Below, in pieces: positions 7,039-14,842 of a DNA stretch of 19,592 nt. Both the position numbers and the translations under genes were made by a program. Below the pieces are notes generated by a model that had not been told where the DNA came from, did not search any database, and worked only from the letters and a program-made list of their open reading frames with translations. This DNA comes from Verrucomicrobiia bacterium (GTDB lineage Bacteria > Verrucomicrobiota > Verrucomicrobiae > Limisphaerales > JAKPVM01): the NCBI GenBank assembly GCA_026417275.1, contig JAOADO010000027.1, positions 1-19,592 on the forward strand. The letters run 5' to 3'. Numbering within the stretch: the first letter of the stretch is position 1; every line of letters starts with the position of its first letter.

Positions 7039-8682
7039 ATGTCCACTGGTTTAAACGGAAGAAATGAATGCTTGCCACCGCGAAAGATTAACGCCGTAGC
7101 GGAGGAACTTAAAATTAATCCAGACAGAGTCTGGAATCACGGGCATTATATAGCCAAGATTCTCATTGACGAATTAGTCGAAAGACAAACCCAAAAAGAC
7201 GGAGAGCTAATACTCGTTACCGCGATGACGCCAACACCGCAAGGCGAAGGCAAAACAACTACAACAATCGGGCTTGGCGACGCACTTCGAACAATTGGGA
7301 AAAAGTCAATGATTTGCATTCGCGAACCATCGCTTGGACCATATTTTGGGATAAAAGGCGGCGGCACAGGTTCAGGTAAAGCGCAGGTAGCGCCGGCGGA
7401 AGACATTAACCTGCACTTTGTTGGCGACATGTATGCCGTCGAAAAGGCTAACAACCTGCTTGCGGCAATGCTCGACAACCACTTGCAACACGGGAACGAA
7501 CTGGGGATTGACCCACGAAGAGTCGTACTCAAAAGAGTGATTGACCTTAACGACCGTGCCCTGCGGGACATAATAATTGGACTCGGCGGTCCAATGCATG
7601 GCGTGCCGCGAAGGGATGGCTTTAATATTAATCCAGCCTCCGAAGTGATGGCGATTCTATGTCTTGCAAAAGACTTCTTCGACCTTGGCGACAGATTAGC
7701 CCGCATGGTTGTTGCCTTTACTTATAAAGGCGAACCGATACGCGCCGAGGCATTACAGACTGTTGGAGCCATGCAGGTTTTACTTCGGGACGCGATTCAT
7801 CCAAACCTGGTTCAAACCATGGAAGGCACGCCTGCTTTTGTACACGGTGGACCTTTTGCGAACATTGCTCACGGTGCAAATTCTGCCATTGCAACTCGAA
7901 TGGCGCTTAAACTTGCTGACTACGTTGTCACCGAAGCAGGATTCGCCACAGACCTCGGCGCCGAAAAATTCTTCCATATAAAATGCAGAACAGCAGGTTT
8001 GAAACCATCGGCGGCAGTAATTGTCGCAACCGTAAAAGCCATCGAATATCACGGCGGCAAAAAAGCAGACGGCGGATTTGGAAACTTATTAAAACATATA
8101 GAAAACATACGGGCGTTTGGTCTCGAACCAGTCGTCGCAATCAACAGATTTTTGGATGATAAACCGCAAGAGCTTTCAGCAATCGTGAAATTCTGCGAGA
8201 AAAACGACGTAGAGGCGATCGTAGCTGAACACTATGAAAAAGGGGGAGAAGGCGCTGTTGACCTTGCAAACGCGGTCCTTCGAACAATCCAAAAAAATAA
8301 GAGACGCAAATTCAGATTTTTATACGACCTTGACCTGCCGCTTGAAAAGAAAATCGAAAAGGTTGCAAAAACCATCTACGGAGCAGATGGCGTAGAATTT
8401 GATAAAAGCGCCCAGAGCGACCTCAAAACGCTCGAAAAGTTGGGCTTCTCAAACTTGCCAATATGCGTAGCAAAAACTGCGCTTTCATTATCTGACGACG
8501 CCGCATTAAGAGGCAGGCCGAGCGGATTCAAAATAAGAGTCAACGAACTGCGCATCAGCGCAGGCGCAGGCTTTGTGGTAGTCATTTGCGGACACATTGT
8601 AACTATGCCTGGCTTGCCAAAAGTGCCAGCCGCCGCAAAAATAAAGATTTCTCCGGATGGAAGAGCCATCGGGCTATCTTAA
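7039..8682 (+). CDS. fhs: Formate-tetrahydrofolate ligase
   Basis: This cytoplasmic enzyme performs ATP-dependent formylation of tetrahydrofolate by formate to 10-formyl-THF, feeding purine and fMet synthesis or, in acetogens, the methyl branch of the Wood-Ljungdahl pathway. The 547 residues match the usual length of about 556. Seen in order are the P-loop PQGEGKTTTT (67-76), REPSLGPYFGIKGG (95-108), EDINLHFVGD (121-130), DLNDRALR (169-176), NLVQTMEGTPAFVHGGPFAN (256-275, then IAHG), and TEAGFATDLGAEKFFHIKCR (298-317). The segment GGGTGSGKAQVAPA (107-120) differs from the canonical GGAAGGGYAQVVPM. An in-frame TAA sits five codons upstream, which fixes the ATG; there is no Shine-Dalgarno. No other folate or Wood-Ljungdahl gene is adjacent. 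It converges with yraN. Confidence 0.96.
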   Translation: MSTGLNGRNECLPPRKINAVAEELKINPDRVWNHGHYIAKILIDELVERQTQKDGELILVTAMTPTPQGEGKTTTTIGLGDALRTIGKKSMICIREPSLGPYFGIKGGGTGSGKAQVAPAEDINLHFVGDMYAVEKANNLLAAMLDNHLQHGNELGIDPRRVVLKRVIDLNDRALRDIIIGLGGPMHGVPRRDGFNINPASEVMAILCLAKDFFDLGDRLARMVVAFTYKGEPIRAEALQTVGAMQVLLRDAIHPNLVQTMEGTPAFVHGGPFANIAHGANSAIATRMALKLADYVVTEAGFATDLGAEKFFHIKCRTAGLKPSAAVIVATVKAIEYHGGKKADGGFGNLLKHIENIRAFGLEPVVAINRFLDDKPQELSAIVKFCEKNDVEAIVAEHYEKGGEGAVDLANAVLRTIQKNKRRKFRFLYDLDLPLEKKIEKVAKTIYGADGVEFDKSAQSDLKTLEKLGFSNLPICVAKTALSLSDDAALRGRPSGFKIRVNELRISAGAGFVVVICGHIVTMPGLPKVPAAAKIKISPDGRAIGLS

Positions 8683-8710
8683 CAAAAATATGTTTGGATG
8701 AATCTAAACA
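8683..8710 (-). terminator. Hairpin terminator for the yihY-type/rnhB/yraN operon
   Basis: The stem TGTTTGGA (8691-8698) pairs with TCTAAACA (8703-8710): 8 bp with one G-U and a 4-nt loop. Read on the minus strand, the stem is followed directly by a T-rich run (TATTTTTGTT, 8690-8681). That suits an intrinsic terminator 23 nt past the yraN stop codon. On the plus strand, after fhs, no T-run follows. Confidence 0.5.
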
Positions 8711-8732
8711 AAGACTATCAAAAAACTAACGA

Positions 8733-9158
8733 CTACAAAATCATTTTAACGTTAAAAGCGTTCTCGATATGACGGATTTCCTGGACCTGTTGGTTCCTGG
8801 TAATTACCTCTACTATATCAAAGCGAAATTTTAGTCGCGGATTTTTAAGCAATCTGATGTAATCCCACGCGGCGCGCGAAAGTGCCTTTCGCTTTCGAAA
8901 ATCCACAGCCTTCTCCGGTCTTGTCCAGCTTGATGTGTCGCGTGTCTTAACTTCCACAAAAACAAGACAATCTCCATCCCTGAATATGAGGTCAATTTCT
9001 CCTCTGCCAGAGTTATAATTAGATGTTAGAAATTTTAACCCTTTTGATTTGAGAAATTTTTTTGCCGCATTCTCCCCATATTTTCCGGACTTTAAATGCG
9101 GAGGCAAATTAGATTTAACAAAAATGGCTTTCAGAAAATTTAAAAAACGAGACAACAT
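8733..9158 (-). CDS. yraN: YraN (UPF0102) family endonuclease-like protein
   Basis: This is a small cytoplasmic protein of the YraN family, which has a PD-(D/E)xK nuclease-like fold and no settled role. The 141 residues show the family core clearly: GEIDLIFRDGDCLVFVEVKTR spans about residues 53-73, with the acidic and Glu-x-Lys residues of the nuclease-like site. It is preceded by GKYGENAAKKFLKSKG, the typical N-terminal helix. A hydrophobic and basic extension of about 25 residues precedes that helix. It is the last gene of a minus-strand run, 10 bp after the rnhB stop. The rnhB-yraN pairing is common in bacteria and supports both calls. Confidence 0.9.
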   Translation of the reverse strand: MLSRFLNFLKAIFVKSNLPPHLKSGKYGENAAKKFLKSKGLKFLTSNYNSGRGEIDLIFRDGDCLVFVEVKTRDTSSWTRPEKAVDFRKRKALSRAAWDYIRLLKNPRLKFRFDIVEVITRNQQVQEIRHIENAFNVKMIL

Positions 9159-9168
9159 CTGGAAAAAT

Positions 9169-9867
9169 CTAAAACAGTGTTAACTGTATTTGATTTAACG
9201 GGGCAAAAGACTTTCTGTGTATTGGACAGGGACCCAATCGCCGTATCGACTCCAGATGCTCAGCCGTGCCATAACCTTTGTGCGATGAAAAGCCATAACT
9301 CGGATATTTTTTATCGTATTCCAGCATAATTCTATCTCTTGTAACTTTTGCAATTATGCTTGCGGCGGCAATGCTGAAACTTTTTGAATCTCCTTTAACC
9401 ACAGGAGTTTGAGACAAGGCAACTGGAATTCCACGATTCCCATCAATCAGAATATGTTCAGGCATTACTGGCAATCTGTTTATTGCAAGTGTCATCGCTT
9501 TTAGCGTCGCGTTTAAAATATTGATTGAATCAATCTCCTGCGCCTCAACAATCCCAACACCATATAAGATTTCTTTCATTCGAATAATCTCTTCAAAATA
9601 CATTTCTCGTCTCCGTTCGGATAGTTGTTTTGAATCGTTCAATCCCGCAAGACTCTCGGGCAAACCATTTTCATACCACTCGAACGGCAAAACCACCGCC
9701 GCGGCAACAACTGGTCCTGCAAGCGGACCGCGTCCGGCTTCATCCACGCCTGCAACACTTTTTACACCGTTTTGAAAAAGTTTGCGTTCATATTCAAACA
9801 TGGGAAGAGCCGTTTTGCTCTCCATAGAAAAACCATGGATATTCCTGTTGCATTCGCTATTGTTCAT
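9169..9867 (-). CDS. rnhB: Ribonuclease HII
   Basis: This enzyme cleaves RNA in RNA-DNA hybrids and removes misincorporated ribonucleotides. The 232 residues carry the metal-binding acids of the family: GVDEAGRGPLAGP (Asp42, Glu43), LIDGNRG (Asp142) and AKVTRDR (Asp178). SHKGYGTAEH (195-204) and GPCPIHRKSF (212-221) confirm the type 2 enzyme. The upstream ATG gives about 40 residues before the DEAGRG motif, more than most family members. The in-frame ATG at residue 15 (position 9825) is therefore a plausible true start; neither has a Shine-Dalgarno. It begins 7 bp after the stop of the YihY-family gene, so the two are surely co-transcribed. Confidence 0.97.
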   Translation of the reverse strand: MNNSECNRNIHGFSMESKTALPMFEYERKLFQNGVKSVAGVDEAGRGPLAGPVVAAAVVLPFEWYENGLPESLAGLNDSKQLSERRREMYFEEIIRMKEILYGVGIVEAQEIDSINILNATLKAMTLAINRLPVMPEHILIDGNRGIPVALSQTPVVKGDSKSFSIAAASIIAKVTRDRIMLEYDKKYPSYGFSSHKGYGTAEHLESIRRLGPCPIHRKSFAPLNQIQLTLF

Positions 9868-9874
9868 ACAAAAA

Positions 9875-11317
9875 TTATTTAGAAACTGGTTCTGGCGTTA
9901 ATGATAATATCTGCAACGATTCTTTACTTGTCGGGTCAATTGCCGCGAGTTCTTTCAACGTCGTCTTATCCGCCACGCATTTTTCAGCCGCGGAAATCTT
10001 GTCGAAGTAAAATCTAACAAAAGGTCTAATCACATCATTCGTGGTTTCCAATTCCCTCCCATTGCCGCAACGAATTGCTTTAATTACGTCGTAAATGGTA
10101 ATCTTTTCAAGCGGTCTGGATGGCAAATAAGCATTCTCCCCTGCAAACGTTGTTACCAGCAGTCCTTCGCTCGCCAGCGTTGAAAGGACTCGCGAAGTAA
10201 GCTGAAACGGCACTCCCAGAGCGTTCGCAATCACGTTAATCTTTTGCGGACCATAACCCTGTTCAAAAGCCCTTGCAATCTGAACCATTATTCTTAAAGC
10301 GACAAACTCGCGTCCCCGTTCATTCACCGTTTCACTCATTTTTTCCTGAATATATGCCTTGCGATTTTGATAAACATAAGCCACCTGCGCCCCAAGAAGC
10401 AGTATCACCCATGAAAAATAAAGCCCAATTAAAAACACAGGCAACATTCCAAGACTTCCATAAATTTTGCTGTATGTAACAACTTTGTTTATATACAACG
10501 TGTTGAACATACTGTTTAACTGCCACAATGTCCCGCCAACAATTCCGCCAACAAGCGCCGCGCGCCATTGCACACGGGTGTTGGGCATCAATTGATAGAA
10601 AACCGCAAAAGCAAAGCTCAATATTCCAAACGGGAGCAAAAAAATGATTAATCTGCCAACAGGTCCCAACATGGTTATAAACTCACTTGTGTATTTTATA
10701 TACACCGAGGACGTCAAGCCAATCGCTACAATAAAAATTAAAGGTCCAAGGGTAATCACAGACCAATATTGAACAATTGCATTCACAATATTTCGCGCGC
10801 GCGCTACTCCCCAGATGTCGTTAATCGCCGTTTCAACATTTCTTAATAGAGAAACTGCGATAAATATTAACGCTATGACACCAGTCGCCCCAAGAGTCCC
10901 GCTGTGGATGTTAGACACAAACTCGGTTATCTTCGCCACCACCTCCCGTCTTTTGCCCGACATCTCCACACCGTCTTTTTTCACTTCAAGGTCAAGCGCC
11001 GGAGCCGCATATGCCACCAACTTGTCAACCATCTGACGAATTGGTTCTTCCCCCTGCTTCTGCAGAAGACTTGTACTCACGCCAATCGCCACAGCAAGCA
11101 ATGGAACCAACCCGAGCAAAGTCGTATAAGCAAGACCAGCCGCACGCGGCAAACACCTGTTTCTAACAAAATTCTTAATAACAACCACTATAAAATGGAG
11201 AACTATGCGGTGAATCGGAACGCGTTCTTCGGCTAAAGCATCTGGATTTCGCTCTTCAATAAAATCGTATGCCTGTTTCTTTATCTTTTCTATAGCTGAC
11301 TGTTTTTTATTTTCCAT
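9875..11317 (-). CDS. YihY/BrkB family membrane protein with C-terminal winged-helix-like domain
   Basis: This is an integral inner-membrane protein of the YihY/BrkB family (formerly annotated as RNase BN), function unsettled. The 480 residues contain the family signature CLPRAAGLAYTTLLGLVPLL (55-74). About six hydrophobic segments lie near 62-85, 142-158, 185-205, 220-242, 252-265 and 290-315. The region from about residue 335 to 420 is soluble. It reads like an Rrf2-type winged helix, with NVIANALGVPFQLTSRVLST (361-380) as the helix-turn-helix and a following wing. No cluster-binding cysteine triad is present, so it is not an iron-sulfur regulator. The gene heads a three-gene minus-strand operon with rnhB and yraN and is divergent from the TIM-barrel gene at 11420. 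Confidence 0.85.
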   Translation of the reverse strand: MENKKQSAIEKIKKQAYDFIEERNPDALAEERVPIHRIVLHFIVVVIKNFVRNRCLPRAAGLAYTTLLGLVPLLAVAIGVSTSLLQKQGEEPIRQMVDKLVAYAAPALDLEVKKDGVEMSGKRREVVAKITEFVSNIHSGTLGATGVIALIFIAVSLLRNVETAINDIWGVARARNIVNAIVQYWSVITLGPLIFIVAIGLTSSVYIKYTSEFITMLGPVGRLIIFLLPFGILSFAFAVFYQLMPNTRVQWRAALVGGIVGGTLWQLNSMFNTLYINKVVTYSKIYGSLGMLPVFLIGLYFSWVILLLGAQVAYVYQNRKAYIQEKMSETVNERGREFVALRIMVQIARAFEQGYGPQKINVIANALGVPFQLTSRVLSTLASEGLLVTTFAGENAYLPSRPLEKITIYDVIKAIRCGNGRELETTNDVIRPFVRFYFDKISAAEKCVADKTTLKELAAIDPTSKESLQILSLTPEPVSK

Positions 11318-11419
11318 ATCGGTTTAACTATATTACCAGAATCATTTTAATCAACAATCCTAACTTATCCCGATTTCTCGCCTTGATAAGAATACAAAAA
11401 TGTTGGAAACTTTCTTCTC

Positions 11420-12343
11420 ATGAACCACAACAAATTATTAACGCGTCGTGACTTTTTAAAAACTGCTTCTGCCGCCGCGCTTGCAATTGGATTGAACGCA
11501 TTTTGCGCGGAGAAGGAACCCAAAACCAGAATCGTTATTTTCAGTAAAATATATCAACCTTTAAAACTTAAATTTGATGAATCTGCAGAATTAACCGCCA
11601 TGGCTGGCTACGATGGCGTGGATTGCCCCGTCCGCGAAGGCGGCGAAATTGAACCAAAAAATGTAGAAAAAGAACTTCCTTCATACGCTGAAGAATTGAA
11701 AAAACGCGGTTGCAATACCCTACTTCTAACGAGCGGTATAACCAGCATTAAATCTCCGTTTGCGGAAAATGTGCTTAAAACAGCTAAAAAATCGGGCATA
11801 AAATATTATCGACTTGGCATGTCCTACCATCGCGACGACGAACCGCTTCAAAAACAAATTGACCGCAAAAAGGAGGAACTAAAGGAATTAGCCGCGCTAA
11901 ATAGAAAAATCGGAATCACGGCAATTTTTCAGAATCATTCACCCACGGGCAAACAAATCTATTTCGGCGGTAACATTGATGAGTTGCATGAACTTATAAA
12001 GGATATTGACCCGAACGAAATCGGCGTGGCATTTGACCTTGCCCACGCAATAATTGTTCACGGCGACGACTGGCGCTCCAAATTCGACCTTATCAAGTCT
12101 CACTTCAAAATCGCTTACATCAAGGACGTTAAACGTCCACGGTCTTTCGTTCCGTTCGGCGAAGGCGAATTCAGTAAATCCGATTATTTCAAAATCCTCA
12201 AAAAAATTGGTTACAACGAGCCGTATTCAATACACATTGAATTTGATTATGCTGGCAAGGGAAATCCCCCTTCAAAAGAAGCACTCCTGAAAGCCATGAT
12301 TAATTGCAAAGAGATGTTAAAGAGATGGCTCGATGAAGCGTAA
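11420..12343 (+). CDS. Tat-exported sugar isomerase/epimerase-like TIM barrel protein
   Basis: This is a predicted exported member of the xylose isomerase-like TIM barrel superfamily (AP endonuclease family 2 fold). A Tat signal is clear: RRDFLK at residues 9-14, then a hydrophobic Ala-rich stretch to about residue 30. The barrel includes TAIFQNHSPTGK (167-178), GVAFDLAHA (202-210), IAYIKDVK (231-238), VPFGEGEFSKSDYF (244-257) and YSIHIEFDY (269-277). The likely metal ligands are Asp206, His209 and Glu274. The usual first glutamate is Gln171, and the histidine of the HxHIKD strand is a Tyr, as I recall also for other exported members of this subfamily. It starts a plus-strand run with a sugar transporter (47 bp downstream) and a DUF6807 protein, so a role in catabolism of a sugar derivative is likely. 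The substrate is unknown. Confidence 0.85.
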   Translation: MNHNKLLTRRDFLKTASAAALAIGLNAFCAEKEPKTRIVIFSKIYQPLKLKFDESAELTAMAGYDGVDCPVREGGEIEPKNVEKELPSYAEELKKRGCNTLLLTSGITSIKSPFAENVLKTAKKSGIKYYRLGMSYHRDDEPLQKQIDRKKEELKELAALNRKIGITAIFQNHSPTGKQIYFGGNIDELHELIKDIDPNEIGVAFDLAHAIIVHGDDWRSKFDLIKSHFKIAYIKDVKRPRSFVPFGEGEFSKSDYFKILKKIGYNEPYSIHIEFDYAGKGNPPSKEALLKAMINCKEMLKRWLDEA

Positions 12344-12390
12344 TTTAATCTAATAAAAATTGCTAAAACCATGCCATTTTTTACATTCAT

Positions 12391-13788
12391 ATGAACCAGA
12401 CAGAGGATGGGAAAAATTGCAGACAAAATATTTTTTATGTAACCACAATTTGTATTATTGCCGCGCTCGGGGGGCTTTTGTTCGGCTACGATACAGCCGT
12501 AATTGCCGACGCGATTGGATTCCTGTCAATGAAGTTTACTCTCTCCAACGCAATGAAGGGATGGGCAGCTTCGTGCATCTTAATCGGATGTATGACGGGC
12601 GTTTTAATCGCGGGATTTTTAAGCGATTGGCTCGGCAGAAAACGAACACTTCTTTTTGCAGGATTTTTGTTTTTCATAACCTCGCTTTTTTGCGCCGCAG
12701 CAGGGAGTCTAGCAGAGTTTGCCGTCTTTCGAATCCTTGCTGGCGTCGCAGTTGGCATAGTGTCGCTGGGCTCGCCAATTTATATTGCCGAGGTTTCTCC
12801 CGCGAAAATCCGCGGCAGAATGGTTTCTGTAAACCAACTGGCAATCGTCGGCGGCATGCTTATTACATATTTTGTAAACTACTACATCGCCGCAGGAAAA
12901 AATGAAACATGGAACGTAGAGATGGGATGGCGCTGGATGTTTGGCATTGGCGTTGTTCCGTCATTGATTTTCATATCTTCGCTCATTTTTGCTCCAGAAA
13001 GCCCGCGCTGGCTAACCAAAAAAGGCAGAGAACATACAGCGTTTGAGATACTAACAAAAGTTCACGGAGCAGAATACGCAAAGACCGAATTAGAATCAAT
13101 TAAAACAATAATTGCCATTGAAGAGGATTCTATAAAAGTTCTTTTCAGCAAAAGCTTATTCAGAGTTTTAGTAATTGGCATCCTCCTTGCCATCCTTCAA
13201 CAGGTTACAGGCATTAATGTTTTTCTTTATTTTGCGCCAGAAATATTTAAACAACTTGGTTCCGGAATCGACGGGGCTATGCTTCAGACAATCGTCATAG
13301 GTTTTGTGAATGTCGCGTTCACAATAATCGCCATCTGGACTGTGGATAAACTTGGACGCAAACCGCTGATGATTACAGGCTCTGCGGGCATGTGCGTTTC
13401 GCTGATTTCCATGGGAATTGCCGCCCAAACACAAAAACACCCCACATGGATTCTTATTTTTATCATCGGCTATATTGCCTGTTTTGCACTTTCGGTTGGT
13501 CCTGTAACATGGGTTATACTGTCAGAAATCTTTCCCACCCGCGTCCGCGGCAGGGCAATGGGCATTGCCACAGTCTTTCTATGGGGAGCAGATTTTGTAG
13601 TCACCCAAACATTCCCAATGATTGATTCAAACCCATGGCTTGTCGAAAAATTCAATCGCGCCTTTCCTTTCTACCTTTACGGATTCATGTGCATCGTTTT
13701 AATATTAGTAATGCTATTTTTAGCGCCTGAAACTAAAGGCAAGACGCTCGAAGAAATAGAGATTTCATGGCTGAAAAAACGGGATTAA
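12391..13788 (+). CDS. Sugar porter family MFS transporter
   Basis: This is an inner-membrane secondary transporter of the sugar porter family (XylE, AraE and GLUT relatives), probably a sugar:proton symporter. The 465 residues have the expected 12 hydrophobic segments in two halves. Family motifs are FGYDTAVI (31-38) in helix 1, SDWLGRKR (78-85) between helices 2 and 3, PESPRWL (202-208) before the central loop, QQVTGINVFLYFAP (270-283) in helix 7, DKLGRKPL in the second-half repeat, and PETKGKTLEEIE near the C-terminus. QQVTGIN lines the sugar site in characterised members. The start is an ATG without Shine-Dalgarno. It sits between the TIM-barrel gene and the DUF6807 gene (13 bp), so it probably imports the product or substrate of those exported proteins. 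Confidence 0.95.
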   Translation: MNQTEDGKNCRQNIFYVTTICIIAALGGLLFGYDTAVIADAIGFLSMKFTLSNAMKGWAASCILIGCMTGVLIAGFLSDWLGRKRTLLFAGFLFFITSLFCAAAGSLAEFAVFRILAGVAVGIVSLGSPIYIAEVSPAKIRGRMVSVNQLAIVGGMLITYFVNYYIAAGKNETWNVEMGWRWMFGIGVVPSLIFISSLIFAPESPRWLTKKGREHTAFEILTKVHGAEYAKTELESIKTIIAIEEDSIKVLFSKSLFRVLVIGILLAILQQVTGINVFLYFAPEIFKQLGSGIDGAMLQTIVIGFVNVAFTIIAIWTVDKLGRKPLMITGSAGMCVSLISMGIAAQTQKHPTWILIFIIGYIACFALSVGPVTWVILSEIFPTRVRGRAMGIATVFLWGADFVVTQTFPMIDSNPWLVEKFNRAFPFYLYGFMCIVLILVMLFLAPETKGKTLEEIEISWLKKRD

Positions 13789-13801
13789 AAAGATTTGTAA
13801 A

Positions 13802-14785
13802 ATGAATGTTAAAAACACACCAAAAAACATAATCACCAGACGCAGTTTTTTAAAAACTGCGGCATGTCTTGGCTTGGCAACAGCATTTGCGAAAAAATCC
13901 ATCGCCCAAAACCTTAAACCGATGTCCCCTCCTTCGCCGACATCCAGTTCGGAAGGTCTTACATTCAATCAATCCGGCTATGACATCTGGATAAGGTTCA
14001 ACAACGAAATAATCACGGCATACAGGGCTCATCCTTCGCAAAAATATCCGTACATGTATCCGCTCGCCGGACCAGCCAGTGGAATATCTCTGACCACCGA
14101 GTCCGCGCTTCCATGGCATCATCATCGCTCCGTCTTTTTTGGATGCGACCGCGTGAACGGCGACGACTACTGGTCGCAGGAATTGAATAAAGGACGCATT
14201 ATTTCGAACACACCAAAAGTCATCAATCTTACAGAAAAACAAATAACTATATTCGATGAATGCAAATGGACATCGCCTGAAAATCAGGTTGTCATGGAAG
14301 ATTCGCGAAAAATCACGGTCGCAATCAATTCGGATAAATTATACTTCATCGATTGGGAAATTGCATGGAAGGCAGTCGTTGATGTGACAATTCAAAAAAC
14401 AAATCATTCCTTGTTCGCCATCCGCGCTGCGCCCGACATCACACCTTCCGCCGGCGGAAACCTGATTAACGCGGAAGGAGACAAAGGCGAAAAGGGCACC
14501 TTTGGCAAAAAATCGGAATGGTGCGCCTTTTTTGGAAAAAGAAAAAAATCGGAATTTATCGAAGGTATAGCTCTCTTCGACCATCCCAAAAATCCGTGGC
14601 ACATTTGCCCATGGTTCACACGCGATTATGGATTTATGTCCCCTACCACGTTTAATTTTATCGAAAAACAGATGAACTTTGAAAGCGGTAAGTCCCTGAT
14701 GTTGAAATACAGAATCGTTGCCTTTGCGGGAACGCCCGAAGAAATAAAATTAGCAAACTTGTGGAAATCTTTTTCGGAAACTTGA
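13802..14785 (+). CDS. Tat-exported DUF6807 (PmoA-like) protein
   Basis: This is an exported protein of the DUF6807 family, often annotated 'methane oxygenase PmoA' although it has no resemblance to the membrane methane monooxygenase subunit. The 327 residues begin with a Tat signal (RRSFLK at 13-18, hydrophobic core to about 35). The family hallmark is the histidine-rich LPWHHHRSVFFGCDRVNG (103-120) followed by DYW. The rest is predicted beta-rich, including a conserved GIALFDHPKNPWHICPWFTR stretch. The biochemical role is unknown. The family occurs beside carbohydrate-active and xylose-isomerase-like genes, which fits here, since it follows the sugar transporter by 13 bp. I infer a carbohydrate-related hydrolase, lyase or binding role, possibly at a metal site formed by the histidines. 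Confidence 0.82.
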   Translation: MNVKNTPKNIITRRSFLKTAACLGLATAFAKKSIAQNLKPMSPPSPTSSSEGLTFNQSGYDIWIRFNNEIITAYRAHPSQKYPYMYPLAGPASGISLTTESALPWHHHRSVFFGCDRVNGDDYWSQELNKGRIISNTPKVINLTEKQITIFDECKWTSPENQVVMEDSRKITVAINSDKLYFIDWEIAWKAVVDVTIQKTNHSLFAIRAAPDITPSAGGNLINAEGDKGEKGTFGKKSEWCAFFGKRKKSEFIEGIALFDHPKNPWHICPWFTRDYGFMSPTTFNFIEKQMNFESGKSLMLKYRIVAFAGTPEEIKLANLWKSFSET

Positions 14786-14842
14786 AACCATTGAATCTTT
14801 TCCAACAAATAATTTTACTCATCAAATTCAGACTATCCTCCA

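Noticed and set aside
7146..7706. 186-codon frame antisense to fhs
   Set aside because: It lies fully within the highly conserved FTHFS coding region; Ser/Pro-rich shadow translation.
12360..12905. 181-codon open frame overlapping the MFS gene in another frame
   Set aside because: It lies inside the clear sugar porter frame, its translation is Cys/Arg-rich with no recognisable domain, and the porter frame carries all the family motifs.
13802..14785. Methane monooxygenase subunit A (because DUF6807 proteins are often called PmoA)
   Set aside because: The protein has a Tat signal and a soluble beta-rich body, with no set of membrane spans as in particulate methane monooxygenase; there are no pmoB or pmoC neighbours.
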